Shown: positions 1-11,190 of the stretch, piece by piece | Numbering within the stretch: position 1 is the first letter of the stretch | How the letters are laid out: the number at the start of each line of letters is the position of its first letter | Origin: Histoplasma ohiense | Lineage: Eukaryota > Ascomycota > Eurotiomycetes > Onygenales > Ajellomycetaceae | Assembly: GCA_017607445.1 (NCBI GenBank) | Contig: JAEVHH010000001.1 | Coordinates: forward strand, 6,634,001-6,698,000 | DNA: 64,000 nt | Direction: 5' to 3' | The notes under the pieces: model-generated | Database searches by the model: none | What the model saw: only the letters and a program-made list of their open reading frames with translations | What the model was told of the DNA's origin: nothing | Made by a program: the position numbers and the translations under genes

Positions 1-3000
1 TTCAGATCAATAATGAATTGTGAATGAAAAACAGCTAAGAAATAATAATCAATGTATATATCTCTCAATGAGCTTATGAGTGATTGTGAAGTACTCTAGA
101 TTCTTATGATTGATAACAATCTCAAATCTCTTGACACTCATAAGTTTGAATTCTTATTTTTCAAGACATTGTATGATCACTAGAAGCTTCTTGTTGTAGA
201 TCTTGTAGTTGCATTTGATGAATGATATCTTTTTTGAGATGAAGACACAAGATTGTAGAATATCTTTGATGTCATATTGCATCAGTGTTTCATCTACTAT
301 ATAATCTGAGATGTCTGTTTCAAGAATCATATGCTTATCTGAATTGAATGATTGCAGCATTGAGATGTTTGTGAATATATGCTTCAGCTTTTTGAATGCT
401 GTGTCTGCTTCATCAGTTCATTGAAATACAGCATCTTTTCAGATCAGATTCATCAGTGATTGTATGATATTGAAGAAGTTCTTGATAAATCTTTGATAGA
501 AGTTGACAAACTCTAGAAAGCTTCTAGTTTCTTTTATTAAGACTGATGTCTCTCAGTTGAGGATTGCTTTCATCTTCTTAGAATCCATGTGTACATCTTT
601 TTCAGCTTTGATGATGAATTCTAGATAGATTGTAGACTTGATCTTGAAGTCATATTTGTCAATGTTCACTTGTAGTTCAGCTTTTTGTAGATGATCAAGA
701 ACTTGTCATATATGCTTACAATATTCAGTGAATGATTCATCAGTGAAAATCAAGATATCATTCATGTATGCTGAGGCAATTTCATTGAGTAGATCTTGTA
801 GAGCTCAGTTAATGTATTTCTGAAATGTACTCAGAGTGTTCACTAATTCAAAAAGAATCACTGTCCATTTGTATAATTCATAATGTATGTGAAAAGCAGT
901 TAGTCATTCATCATCTTCATTAATTCTTATCTTATAGAAGGCTGCAGAGATGTCAAGCTTTGTAAATCATTTTACTTTTTCTATTCATTCAAATATTTTG
1001 TTGATGAGTGAGAGAGAGTATCAGTTCTTCTGTGTAATCTTATTGAGTTCTTGATAGTCAATGCAGAATTGTAAGCCTTCTTCTGATTTCTTCACAAACA
1101 GTACAGATGCTGTGATGAGTGAGTTACTAATATAAATAAAGTCTTTGTTCAGTAATCTGTTGAGTGTTTTTTGTAGAATGAGAAGCTCATTGTGTGATAT
1201 ACTGTAGAGAGAATTTCAGAGCAGTTGTGAGTTCTTATTATCTTTCTTGATGAGCTCAATTATATGATCTATACTGAGTTCTTGATGAGGGGGAAGCTTT
1301 TCAGCTTCTTTCTCATTGAATATATCTGTGAAGTTTTTGTACAATTTGAGTAGTTTCTTGTGCAGTTTCTTGAGATCTCTGAGTTCTAGCTTCTTTAGTG
1401 CTTTTTTGATATCTATTATACTAACAGTGAACATTTGAATGTTCTTCTTCTCATATACTTGATGAGTTAGTAGTTTGTATGCTTCTGCTGATATTTGAGT
1501 GAGATCAGCAGTTCTATCAACATTCTTCTTATAAATATAATCATCTTCTGAGAAAATAAGACAGCAATTATATATATTCAACAAGATTTCAAATTCTGTG
1601 AGTCATGATAGACTGAGCATTAGATTGTACTCAAGATCTTGTATTTCATATACATATACATTCTTTTTTTCATATTCTTCTACATTGATATTAAATCTTA
1701 TCATATTGTAGGAGGTGGATTCTCTGAGGCTATCAAATTCACTGAGTTTACACAATTTGAAAAAAAGAATATGCTGAAGCTTATGCTTCTCAATCAGCTG
1801 AGTGTCTATAAGAGTATAATGAAGAAAACCACTGTCTATTATTGCTCATATATTGACTAGACTATTTACAATAACAGAGATTATGATTGTATTTGTTTGT
1901 ATTTTCTGCTCAAATCTTCAGCTAGCTTTCTGCTTCTTGAGCTTTTATCTATATTTTAGAATAAGAGCTCATCTTTTCTCTGTTCTTGTCTGTCCACAGA
2001 TGACATAGCATTCACATGTGTGAGAGATTTATTTGAAATGATTGCATTTGAACATTGATTTGTGAAGTGCTCTGACTTGTTGCAGTGTATACAGACTTCT
2101 CTGATAATTCAGTTGATGATGTTCTTCTCTGAGATGTTGAAGATTCTCAGATGACTTGTGTTTATGTGTGAGACTCAGTTCATTGATTCTGATTTGAAGA
2201 TGGAAAGTGCTGCAGAGTGATTTGAGATGTATGTATTTATTTGACAGAATTCTCTGTAATTTTGAAGTGTGTGAAACTGAGACAGATTGTTGTTCAACAG
2301 ATGAAGATCAGTGCAGAATTTACTGTATATTGAAAGTTTTGAATACTCTATACTTCAGTTATACAACTGAAAGTTCAAGTTTTTGAATAATATATTGATT
2401 TTGATAGTATTATCTCAGTTTTGCTCATCTGCTTTTAGAAGTTTACAATTGAATTTAGAAAGATAAATTGTCAACATAATATTCATCTGATGAGTTTGAT
2501 TAAATCAGTCTAATATCTTGACTTAAAGTGTAGAATCAAGAAAGAGGGAGTTGAGTTGTTGAAAGACTAGCTCTGATATATACTGATGATTCTGACAATG
2601 ATTCATTCAGAGTTGAAATTTTGCTAATGCATTGTCATTCAATCTGCTATAAATATATCATACTTGATTGAATAGTGAGTCTATTGCTCATTCATTGATG
2701 TTCAATTTGATGTTCATTTTTGACTTTCACACAAAATAGAGTACTAGATTTTTTTTGTATTTATTGAGAATTGAAAGCTTCTCTCTTGAGAGCTTTTCAT
2801 AAGATGTAGATGTAGAAGAAATGATGAATGTGAAAGTATTCATTTCAGTAAATTGTTGTTACAATTCAGTCATCTGTAGTGCTTGCTGCTGAAGAATACT
2901 TTGTAGATCTAAGTTGTTGTCTGCTGTGTTTGAGTGTGATGAGTGTTTGTAGAATTGTTTGTAGTTCATTTTGATATCTAAGAATATGTAATAATAATAT

Positions 3001-3041
3001 AAAAAAAGAAATACTTGTAGACACTCAGTTTTCTTACAGAC

Positions 3042-3105
3042 ACTATTCACAGTGTTGTAGTGCTAAGCTTGATCAAGCTTTTTTGTGAATACTATTCACA
3101 GTGTT
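3042..3105. repeat. 16-bp palindrome flanked by 15-bp direct repeats
   Basis: The perfect palindrome AAGCTTGATCAAGCTT is at 3065-3080. The 15-mer ACTATTCACAGTGTT occurs on both sides, at 3042-3056 and 3091-3105. The motif AGACACTCAG also recurs several times between 3020 and 3315. The position, between gag and the CpG-rich block, suggests leader/LTR sequence of the gypsy element. Confidence 0.6.
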
Positions 3106-3478
3106 ACAGTTTGTAGACACTCAGGCCTTGTAGAACATGATTGATTGTATTTCAGATGCTTAGACACAACAGTCTATATAACTAATGATAAGAGCACTCA
3201 GATTCACAAGAAATCTCTTGTAATGACTAGACACTCAGATCTGTAAACAATGCACTTGAATGTAAGAACTGATAACAATGCACTTGGGTGTAAGAACTAA
3301 TAATAAGACACTCAGACCTTAAATGCAGAAGAATCAATTTGTAATGTAACAGATGTACTTTGATTAATGATTTGATACTATTCTAATTACAGATTACAAA
3401 TTGATTAAGGAAAGAAAGAGAAAAGAAATCAGAAGAAAAGGTTGTACAAAGAGGGTTCTTATAGAGGGAAATTCAGGG

Positions 3479-3871
3479 TGGAAGAATATCAGAAGCCACT
3501 CCACAGTGGAGCGCGGAGTGGAAGAATGTTAAGGGCTACGCGGAAGAATCATTAGAAACTACGCGAGCGCGGAGCGTGGGGCGGGAGAATCATTGAGGGC
3601 TATGTGGAAGAATCGTTAGAGACTACGCGAGCGCGGAGCACGGAGCGGAAGAACATCGAGGGTTACGCGTGGTCGCAATGACAGGAGTTGGTTGCGTAAG
3701 TTAATTGCTAACGGGTGCTAACCCGTCACAACAAGTGTGGAGTGTGAGACAGAAGGGGTTATGTGGAAGAATCATTAGAGGCTACGCGAGCGCGGAGTGC
3801 AATAACAGGAATGAGTAGGTGCAGGAGGGGTTGGTTGCGTAAGTTAACTACTAACAGGTGCTAACCCGTCA
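3479..3871. repeat. CpG-rich degenerate tandem repeat block, probably inside the LTR
   Basis: About seven imperfect copies of a unit beginning GGAAGAATCATTAGA and often continuing CTACGCGAGCGCGGAG occur at about 3479, 3519, 3542, 3583, 3606, 3648 and 3765. A separate 42-bp direct repeat, nearly identical, lies at 3687-3728 and 3830-3871; it holds the inverted repeat ACGGGT/ACCCGT and ends CCCGTCA. The block is GC- and CpG-rich, unlike the neighbouring retroelement body, which is almost free of CG. Confidence 0.8.
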
Positions 3872-3975
3872 TACTCAAGAGTTGTCATCTGAATTCTGAT
3901 TCTATAATCTTAGATATATATAGAAATCTCTTCAGCTTAGCACATCTTCATGCTCTTCAGAAGGTGTCTTAAATT

Positions 3976-4035
3976 TATACATACATACATACATACATAC
4001 ATACATACATACATACATACATACATACATACATA
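3976..4035. repeat. (CATA)n microsatellite
   Basis: About fifteen uninterrupted tetranucleotide units separate the retroelement from the first host gene. Expect length polymorphism. Confidence 0.97.
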
Positions 4036-4142
4036 ATACAGGAGAGGATATATAGATGCGCGTTACAAAACAGTTTCAATAAGCTTCTGCCAGTGCCGAA
4101 AACAAACAAGGATAATGAACCGCAGAGAAGAAAAAAAATCCA

Positions 4143-6538
4143 TCATCCCAACAGTGAATACGGTGACTGACTCACCAATCGCGAAAATGCCCGCTTCTTT
4201 TTCTGCTTTGGAAGACCCGGCACCACCGCTGCAGGTGTCGGCTGCTTGCCTAGCATCGATGGAGCCGCCGGAACGACAGGCCTATGTTGGGGTCCCAATT
4301 CTGGCTCCAGCAACGGCTCCGGCTCAGAAGATGTTACAGACACCAGCACGGGTGCGGTTTGGACAGAGGTAGAAACAACCTCAGCATTCGCATTTCCAAA
4401 CTCCGAGTCGGCAGGTAACTCGACAGAATCCGGTACAACCTCCACGGCAGCTAATTCCCCAATATCCGCGCCCGTGTCGATCAGTCGGAATCTGTACTCA
4501 TCAAGCATCATCCAGCGTTTCTCGACTGCCGCGGTAAACCAGCTGCGATCGATGAGGACCATCTGGGTGAGTTTGGAGGTGGTGTCTAGCTCCGTTTCGC
4601 GGGTTGAGGTGCAGTCGCGTGCTAATCCAGCTTCGAGAGCTTTTAGTTCTAGATTGTTATTCTGCTCCTGGGTAAGGATTGCTTGCCGATGGGCTTGTTC
4701 AAGGGTGCGCCTTTCGCTTTCCTGGGAGGCTTTGAGTTTATCTAGGATGGCCTTCTCTCTGCTCTCGCGATTGGTTTTCCTTTTGAGATGGCGCGAGACG
4801 GTGAGGAGTGTGTCGTCCTCCTCTTCTTCATGGCGGGCTATCATGCTATCGAATTCAGCCTTTTGTGAAACTATCAGTTGATCCATGCGCTGTTTCTGGT
4901 TTGTTCGAAGACCCTCTAGGAGCTTATCCCGCTGTTGCTCCACCACTGAAGTTCCGGCTGTGGTCCTGCTGTGGAGGCCATGGGCTGCCTTTTCATGTCT
5001 CTTGTTCAGGAGGGTCTGCTGGTGCTCATTGACACTTGACAAGGCAGTTTGCAAGCCCCGTAGTGTGGAAGCGATATGCATCATCCGTTTCATCTCTCTG
5101 TCGCGGAGCTCCTCTTCTTCCTTGCGACGTTGCTCCTCTCCCCTCCGTTCTCTCTCCATTGCTTCCTCGCGCTCCATGCGTTCAATCTGGGCAATCGCCT
5201 CTGCGATCTCAGCTGCCTCCTTTTGAATTTGTCGATCCCTCTGCAGCCGGCGGGCTTCGATTTCAGCTTGTCTACGTCGGTGATCATCTTCTGTACAGTC
5301 GCATGTATGCCACCGAGCTGCGCATGTGTAGCTGCAAATCGTGTCGGTTTGGTCAGTGGATATGAAACGATGAATGAAAGCGTGTCGAGGGGCCATACCA
5401 GAACTCTGATCCACAATTGCAAGTAATATGCCGGCAACCGGCAGTCAACTCAACCATAGAATGGCAGCTGTAACATCTTCTCCAGCCGTGATATTCAGCT
5501 TCTTCCAGTGTAGCCTCCAGCCCATAGTCTTGAGGGCAGTCCTTCAAGTTTGCATGCGCTAGGCTTCGGCAGAGTGTGCAAATCTCATTGCGGCAATATG
5601 GGCAGCTTTTTTGACTAGGCTTTTTGCCTTTTTTGAGTTTGTTGGGAGGTATCCATTTCGCACACGTTATTTCGGGACAATACACCCGACGCGGTTCAGA
5701 AATGGCGTATTCCTGCACCTTCAATCTGAATGCATCTCTTCCATTATGGTCCAAATTATCAAGGATAAGTCGCTGTGGTATCTCCTCAAGACAGCATTTT
5801 GGTGGGAAGAGCTTTTCGGTAGCCATTGCGGTATTAATGAGCTGTATAAAACATTTTAGGCAGTATTTGTGTTGACAGTTCAGGCTGATTAGGTTTTTAT
5901 CCATTATCTCGTCAAAACAACTCGAACATTCCCTATATTGTAACATGCCAAAATAAGCCTTGAACGGAAGTTGTCGCTGAAAATTTGAAGCCCAGAAACA
6001 AAATTTCAAAGGCAGCTTACTTGAATGTATTGCGCTCCCTTAATCTATCCCTAAGTGCCCTGGTAGGGTTCGACTTCTTACTGCCAATCCAGCCCAGAGG
6101 ACGTCTAATAGACCCAGAGTCCACCGAGCGCTTTGAAGGCGATCGACTCCCCTCGGAATTATTTAGCGATGATAAGCGAGATAACTGTGAGATCGAACCA
6201 TTTCGCTGCCTGCATTGCGAATCGGACATGAGGGGCCATCTATCCCCATTCTGGTGCGCATCTGACCAGCCATCCTGAGGAGGCAATGCCCTTTTCCTGT
6301 ACAGGTCAAAAGATAAGGACTGGTGGATGATAGTTATGACATCAGGAGGGGTATTATCTGGTATAACTTCAAGCTCGGCAGGGAAAGGGTGCGCAAGCCA
6401 GTGAAGAGGTGGGAGTTTGTCAGTCCCCAAGTCCAGCTCTCTCAGTCCCACCAACTGGGGCCAGTCTAGCAGACTAGAGCGTTTGTCAGTCTTGCTTGCG
6501 GCCATACGGCCGCTTTCTAAAGGGGTGGTAGTTGTCAT
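4143..6538 (-). CDS. RBR-type (RING-IBR-RING) E3 ubiquitin ligase with C-terminal coiled coil
   Basis: Three exons: 6538-6021, 5932-5399, 5331-4143; introns 6020-5933 (88 nt) and 5398-5332 (67 nt). The product is 746 aa. RING1 starts at about residue 174 (ECSSCFDE, CQHKYC), IBR cysteines follow (YCPEITCAKW, CPYCRNEICTLC), and RING2 is at about 326-365 (CYSCHSMVELTAGCRHITC, then CGSEFCYTCAARW). The second intron splits a RING2 cysteine codon (C351), and splicing restores it. C339 in GCRHITC is at the position of the catalytic Cys of RBR ligases, which take ubiquitin as a thioester before transfer. After RING2 comes a long Glu/Arg-rich coiled coil (about 370-600) and a disordered tail. The first 170 residues are disordered. 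Start at 6538 (MTTTTPLESG) is the first ATG of the open frame. Substrate unknown. Confidence 0.9.
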
Positions 6539-7565
6539 ATCCAGTGTGCCCAAAGAAAAGAAAGCAAAGCAGACGAGCTTAGGTAGAACGTAGATGAATG
6601 ATAAAAAAACAAATACTCGAAGGAAACCTTTATTCAAATCATCGTCGGGAGGTTGACCAGCGACAGTGCAAAATATATCCCTCAACCTTTGAGATTTCGA
6701 GGCCCATGAAAAAGTCTCCCGCCGAACAAGCTAGGAGATATGTAAGGATAAGGATTTCCAGAGCTTATCGCCGAGTAAAGCAACAAAATGCAAGGGACCG
6801 ATAAATGAAGATATCGTTAACTTCGATACCTAGCAAAGGCTTGAGAGAATGAAACAGGCATCTCACACAACACAAAGCACAAGGGGAGAAATAGATAGGA
6901 TTCGTGGATTTTTCAGGACCTGAACACAAAGAAACCTTCGAATTAAGGACTTGAGCCGCATTTAGCTGCTTGACTGTGTTTGCCAGACACATGACGCCCG
7001 CTGGCTGAATTCCTGCGGGAGCTTTGAGAAGGATCAGGGAGCGGGGCAGATTGATAGGGCGTTCCTCGCAGGCATTTGCCATTTCTGGGGTGGTTGGTTA
7101 TTTAGATGGTGGCTGTCGGCAGCGCGGGACCAGATACCAGCTAAATAACAAAGCTCAGGCAAGCCAAAAACTACGAGAGACAAGGCTGCCTTCGTATACA
7201 GCCCACGCAGCGCCCACTGCCGAGTCACTCATTGGTGGTTGATGTTGCTTCAAAATGCCATGAAGACAAGGCTGTGCACTCTGTCCTCTCCTCCGTTACT
7301 TGTTCATAATTGATGTAATTACGGCGGACTATACGGAGTAGTATAACTGGCGCCGCAGGGATATTCACTCGCGGTGAAAGAAAGGAATGAATCCAAGTGA
7401 CGTTGAAATTGCCGTCATGCGGCGCCCAACAGAGGCCGGATGCCACAAGAGCCACTTATCTTCACCCTCACACTTTCTTCCAACTATACTTACTCTACGT
7501 GTATTAGACCGGCTTTTTTCCAGCACAGTACTAACAGCACATAGCGACCTTTATAATTCATCACC
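6539..7565. other. Intergenic region, about 1.0 kb
   Basis: This lies between the divergent RBR ligase and the nucleotidyltransferase-like gene and should hold both promoters. Short ORFs are present on both strands but none has a recognisable domain or exon pattern. Confidence 0.5.
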
Positions 7566-8144
7566 ATGCCCGAACCCGGCGATTATCAAGCTCAAGTAGC
7601 CGTGCGAAATGCAGCTCGCGCGGTCGGCGCGGCATTACACCAAACCTAGTACGCCATCATTGGTGGAGCAGCATGTATGCTCCTCGGTTCGCAACGTCTT
7701 ACTCAGGATGTGGATTTCGTGGTCCCTACGGGACAGACACAGGCTGCTCGGCAAGAGCTTCGGAATGCAGGTGGCTTTGTTATCGAGCCAGGAACTCTCC
7801 GCACCCATTATCAAGGGGTTGAGATTGAGATCCTGACACCACCATCACTCTTCAAAGAACCATACGATGCGGAGACACCAACAATAGAAGTTCAACAGGT
7901 GCGCGTTCTCAAACCCGCACTCATACTAAATGCAAAATGCCGGTCAATCTTGGGACGAGCCAACGAAGACAAAAAAAGAACCGACGCAGAGGATATCATA
8001 TTTCTTCTACGGTGGTTTGTGAACAAAAAATCGACTGCGGCAGAAGTCCCGAATGCTACCAAACAATTCTGCGATTGGTTTACCGCGACATACTGCCCAT
8101 CAGCGGAGAATCAAGCTTTGTGGACACAGGCTGGGTTCGAGTGA
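7566..8144 (+). pseudogene. Nucleotidyltransferase-like protein interrupted by an in-frame TAG
   Basis: The frame opening at ATG 7566 reads 192 codons to the stop at 8144, apart from a TAG at 7647-7649 (codon 28). Just after the stop comes the nucleotidyltransferase-fold signature YAIIGGAACMLLGS, then an acidic pair (TQDVDFVV), followed by EIEILTPPSLF, LKPALILNAKC and DAEDIIFLL, all typical of a fungal family resembling MNT/AbiEii-type NTases. The residues before the stop also look like the family N-terminus. Either a nonsense mutation has inactivated the gene, or a 54-nt intron (7596-7649, GT...CTAG) removes the stop in frame. A start at ATG 7677 would lose the Gly-Gly motif. The family substrate is unknown. 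Confidence 0.65.
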
Positions 8145-8712
8145 AGTCCACTCTAAATATATGCATGCAATAGCTAATCCGGGGTTCTGTCAATAAGTAC
8201 CTTCTGACCAACCTCAATATGGTTTGGTAGCAGGGGCCCTGAAGATGGCATCGCTCAATCAATCAAGTTCCCATTCAGAATACCCCACTCATTGATGTCG
8301 GATATTTTGCTTTCTACAGTTTGTTACCTTCTGCCATCCTTTTTCTTTTTGCGCTCCTGCAATTGATGGTTGTTTGTCTCTCATGCCCTGTTCCTGGTCA
8401 CAGATTGAAGACATTAAATTATCTCATGATTGAAATAAGAATCTTAACCATAAATGAAATAGGTTTGTAGCATAAATTAGGTTCTCTTTGGGTGTGAACT
8501 GCAAGTAATGCTCCTCAGTGGCATATGAGAGGGGATAGTATGATTGATAGTGTAATCACAGCAACCAAAACACTTGTTATTGCGAAGGCTAAATACTATG
8601 TGTTGGCATCCCTATTACTCGCTAGAATGCCATGTGACCACACCTATTTAAGCAGTGCTGCGCCCGCTAGATAGATACAATGAACCAACCTTCCACCTCC
8701 ATCACTATGTGA
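8145..8712. other. Convergent intergenic region, 568 bp
   Basis: This lies between the 3' ends of two NTase-like genes transcribed toward each other. It is AT-rich, and I see no gene, repeat or RNA. Confidence 0.5.
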
Positions 8713-9540
8713 TTATTTATGATTTGCGGGTGGAAGCGTAGCCAGTAATCGTGCCTCAACATCAGCTGTGAAAAATCCCTCATCATCCCTCGAAACTGAG
8801 CATTCCTGAAATTCATACTCCCCTCTGAGTATGGAGTCTCGGATCTTCTGTGAATGAATTCTAAAAGGCTCTCTAGTGTAGCTGACTCCTGCAACTACAT
8901 CCAAATGATATTGCCGGTGCTCCACCTTCAAGTAATCAGCAAATTCTCTGAGTTTTAAAATTGGAATATAACCATAAAGATAGCCCAAAAAGCAGCCTAT
9001 GTGGCTACGGAAAAAAAAGTGTGCATCCGGAGTATCCAGCCATCTTCTGATAAGAGAATCCAGAAATTGATGTAATGGTGGAATAAAGGGCCATCTGGCA
9101 GTTCTCTGGCGATGCCAACTTTTCTGTGTGGCAATTTCTGGAAGCTTGATATCCCAATCAGAGGCTGCTGTGAGAGCAATCACATCATCTAACGGGCCCA
9201 CACTCTTGCATTGCGGTTCGACAAGATAGCAAGTGGCCTCCTTAATATCGATGTACTTTGGTTCAAAGTCAGAAGGTGGAGGGTGCCAGCCTCTTTCAAC
9301 AAGTGCATCAGCAGCTTTCTTGATGTCAGAAACAACGATGTGTACGTCAAAAACAACTGTGGGGACTCCATAGTATGCTAAAGTATCCTCAGCCCAAAGG
9401 TAGCATGGTATACCACTTTCCTTGAGTAGGCGGCACGCTGAATATCGCTTAATGGACCAAGGGTCATCGCGAGTTTTTTTTGCATATTGTTGAACGAGCC
9501 AGCGCTCAATGGGGTTGGCTTCACTAGGGGTGCGCAACAT
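8713..9540 (-). CDS. Uncharacterised fungal protein, nucleotidyltransferase-like fold inferred
   Basis: A single-exon 275-aa frame opens at ATG 9540. Residues about 45-85 (YLWAEDTLAYYGVPTVVFD, then DIKKAADALVERGW) match a fungal family in which a Trp-x-Glu-Asp-Ala-Leu segment and a following acidic strand resemble the core of small aminoglycoside-NTase-like proteins. The middle has the family segment PPLHQFLDSLIRRWLD and an aromatic stretch (HIGCFLGYLYGYIP). No signal peptide or membrane segment is seen. Its neighbour at 7566-8144 is a second NTase-like gene facing it, so the two may be related in function, but nothing in the sequence proves a substrate. The fold assignment rests on pattern memory. 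Confidence 0.7.
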   Translation of the reverse strand: MLRTPSEANPIERWLVQQYAKKTRDDPWSIKRYSACRLLKESGIPCYLWAEDTLAYYGVPTVVFDVHIVVSDIKKAADALVERGWHPPPSDFEPKYIDIKEATCYLVEPQCKSVGPLDDVIALTAASDWDIKLPEIATQKSWHRQRTARWPFIPPLHQFLDSLIRRWLDTPDAHFFFRSHIGCFLGYLYGYIPILKLREFADYLKVEHRQYHLDVVAGVSYTREPFRIHSQKIRDSILRGEYEFQECSVSRDDEGFFTADVEARLLATLPPANHK

Positions 9541-11190
9541 CGGCAGGTTTTCAGGGAGTTTAGTATTTGTATTGAGCTCTCTAAAGCCGCCTTGTTTCTA
9601 ACTCCTACAACTTGCAGCTGCAGATGCTGTCAATGCGAACAATGGACGCAAGACTGTGCTCACAGGTGCTATGCGACAGCACCGGGCATGGAAATCTCCA
9701 ATGAGACCAGAATCTGGATGGTGAGCTAGAAAAGTAGGATCAGACGGCAGGAGAGCAAGTGCGAGCAGTCAACGCAGAATGAAGGCCAAACCCGCGGGCG
9801 ACTTCACAGTGAGATTCGAGGGGCGTACCACGGGGATAAGACGGTGCAAGAGGTGCCAACGGAGGATCAGGACGGGGTACACGAAAAAGGCAGTGGGGAT
9901 TATCAGCGTGCAAAAGCAGCGAGGGCGCTAATTTAAGTTAGCTAGCTCCACGACCCCATCCCAAGCTGATCCTCTCCAGGGCTGTTCCTGGCTCTGGGGC
10001 ACTCCCCAGTCTCCTTACGCCTTGTTCAATGATTCTCAAGGTTCAAAAGAAGAAAGGATGGGAAGATGGCCGAGCAATCCTTGGCTTGTTCTCTCTCGCG
10101 CGGTCAGCCGAGCTACGCGAGGGGTCACTTGAAGTATAACTTGTCATGCTATTGCCGTTGGCCCTGCTAATACGATCGGTCATTGCATACCGTGCATCGC
10201 ATTTGACTTCTGCTATACGGGGACAGGTCGTTATGATTGGACAAAGTAGAGGGAGAGGGACGGCTTATCTTCAAGTTAAGGCAAGCAATCACGGATAACG
10301 AGTATGTATGTATGTATAAATTTAACGTCTCAGAGGAACGCGGGCAGCGTCTGTATTCCAGAAGCCTCCCAGAGGGCATGGAGACGTGCTAAGCTTGAGA
10401 GATTTCTATGTACATAAAACTTAGAGACAGGATCCAGATGGCAACTCTTGAAAGAACTCAGCTCGTTGAGCTGTGCGTCCACTTCTGACCCGACATATGG
10501 CCATTCATGGTGGGGCTATAGTGTGGCTTTTGAAGAGCCACCGCTGCCGTGCCTGGAAGGCTTAACACTGCTAGAGAAAGAGGGGTTTTCTTTCAGTTTG
10601 TCAAGAGGCACATTTAGTGCTTCATACAGTGTGTACGGATAACGAGTGGAGAGGCGCAGCAACCATTTGTTGCTAATTTGTAAAACGCGCCCTATGACAG
10701 ACAAGTTGTAATGAATATATCTTGCCTAGCTTGCTCACTCGCTGTACGGAGTAATGAAGAAACTAATATAATCACACAAAGAATTTCTCTCTACCTTTGA
10801 AGTCTTTTATACTCTGTGCCATTTATAGTTATACCACTCCATACTGATATATAATGTCAGAATCATGCTTTTTGATCCGCAAAATCGTTTTTAGTGTTTC
10901 CCAATTATCTCCGTAATATCTAATATCACATGATAAACAGCATGCTCTGATCTAGAGACAATGGGTACCAGCATGTTCTTCTAAATTTATTCGTAGTGGA
11001 TTGGAGAATGCGGCATTTGCGCGGGTTTGAAGGTTGAGTCTCCCCCACATCTCCGCTAGATATCACCCAGGGAGGGATATATAGTATTGCTTTGGCCGAC
11101 AACCCCAAATTGAACAATTCAAAATATCGCAGACGGGAATAAATTATTTCAAGTGTCGCAATAAGAACTGAGCGAACATACCCTATCGCA
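9541..11190. other. Intergenic region, 1.65 kb
   Basis: No confident gene. A coding-like stretch on the minus strand (10330-10704) is reported as a finding. A short GTAT repeat is near 10303-10317, and an Arg-rich 50-codon frame starts at 9780 without family resemblance. A promoter for the PhzF gene should lie in the last few hundred bases. Confidence 0.45.

Larger units (their letters stand above)
1..3871 (-). mobile_element. Degenerate Ty3/gypsy LTR retrotransposon, truncated by the window edge
   Basis: Read on the minus strand, gag comes first and pol runs leftward off the window. A CX2CX4HX4C zinc knuckle lies at about 2052-2094. The linker with EAEKLPPHQ is at about 1270-1310. Reverse transcriptase motifs FCIDYQELNKIT (about 1030-1090) and YMNDILIF (about 750-770, normally YLDDIL/YVDD) follow, then an RNase H start (ETDISDYIV, KKLLVIIQ) at 154-360. 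Integrase would lie left of base 1. The frame has premature stops, two at expected Arg codons (CGA to TGA) near KN-stop-YSL and E-stop-IEK, and a catalytic Asp of the YxDD box reads Asn, so this copy is dead. The body has almost no CG, CC or GG. The right boundary at 3871 is inferred from TGACGGG (minus strand) as a possible LTR start; a possible LTR of about 3102-3871 is inference only. Confidence 0.85.

Noticed and set aside
3479..3871. Spaced repeats resembling a CRISPR array
   Set aside because: Eukaryotic context, degenerate units of irregular spacing, next to a retroelement; no cas genes.
4246..5437. Several plus-strand ORFs and a minus-strand ORF of 100-210 codons overlapping the RBR ligase
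   Set aside because: They are other-frame shadows of the ligase coiled-coil region; only the minus frame joining 5399 to 5331 rebuilds RING2.
9780..9932. Arg/Lys-rich 50-codon ORF
   Set aside because: No homologue recognised and no splice partner; likely chance in GC-rich DNA.
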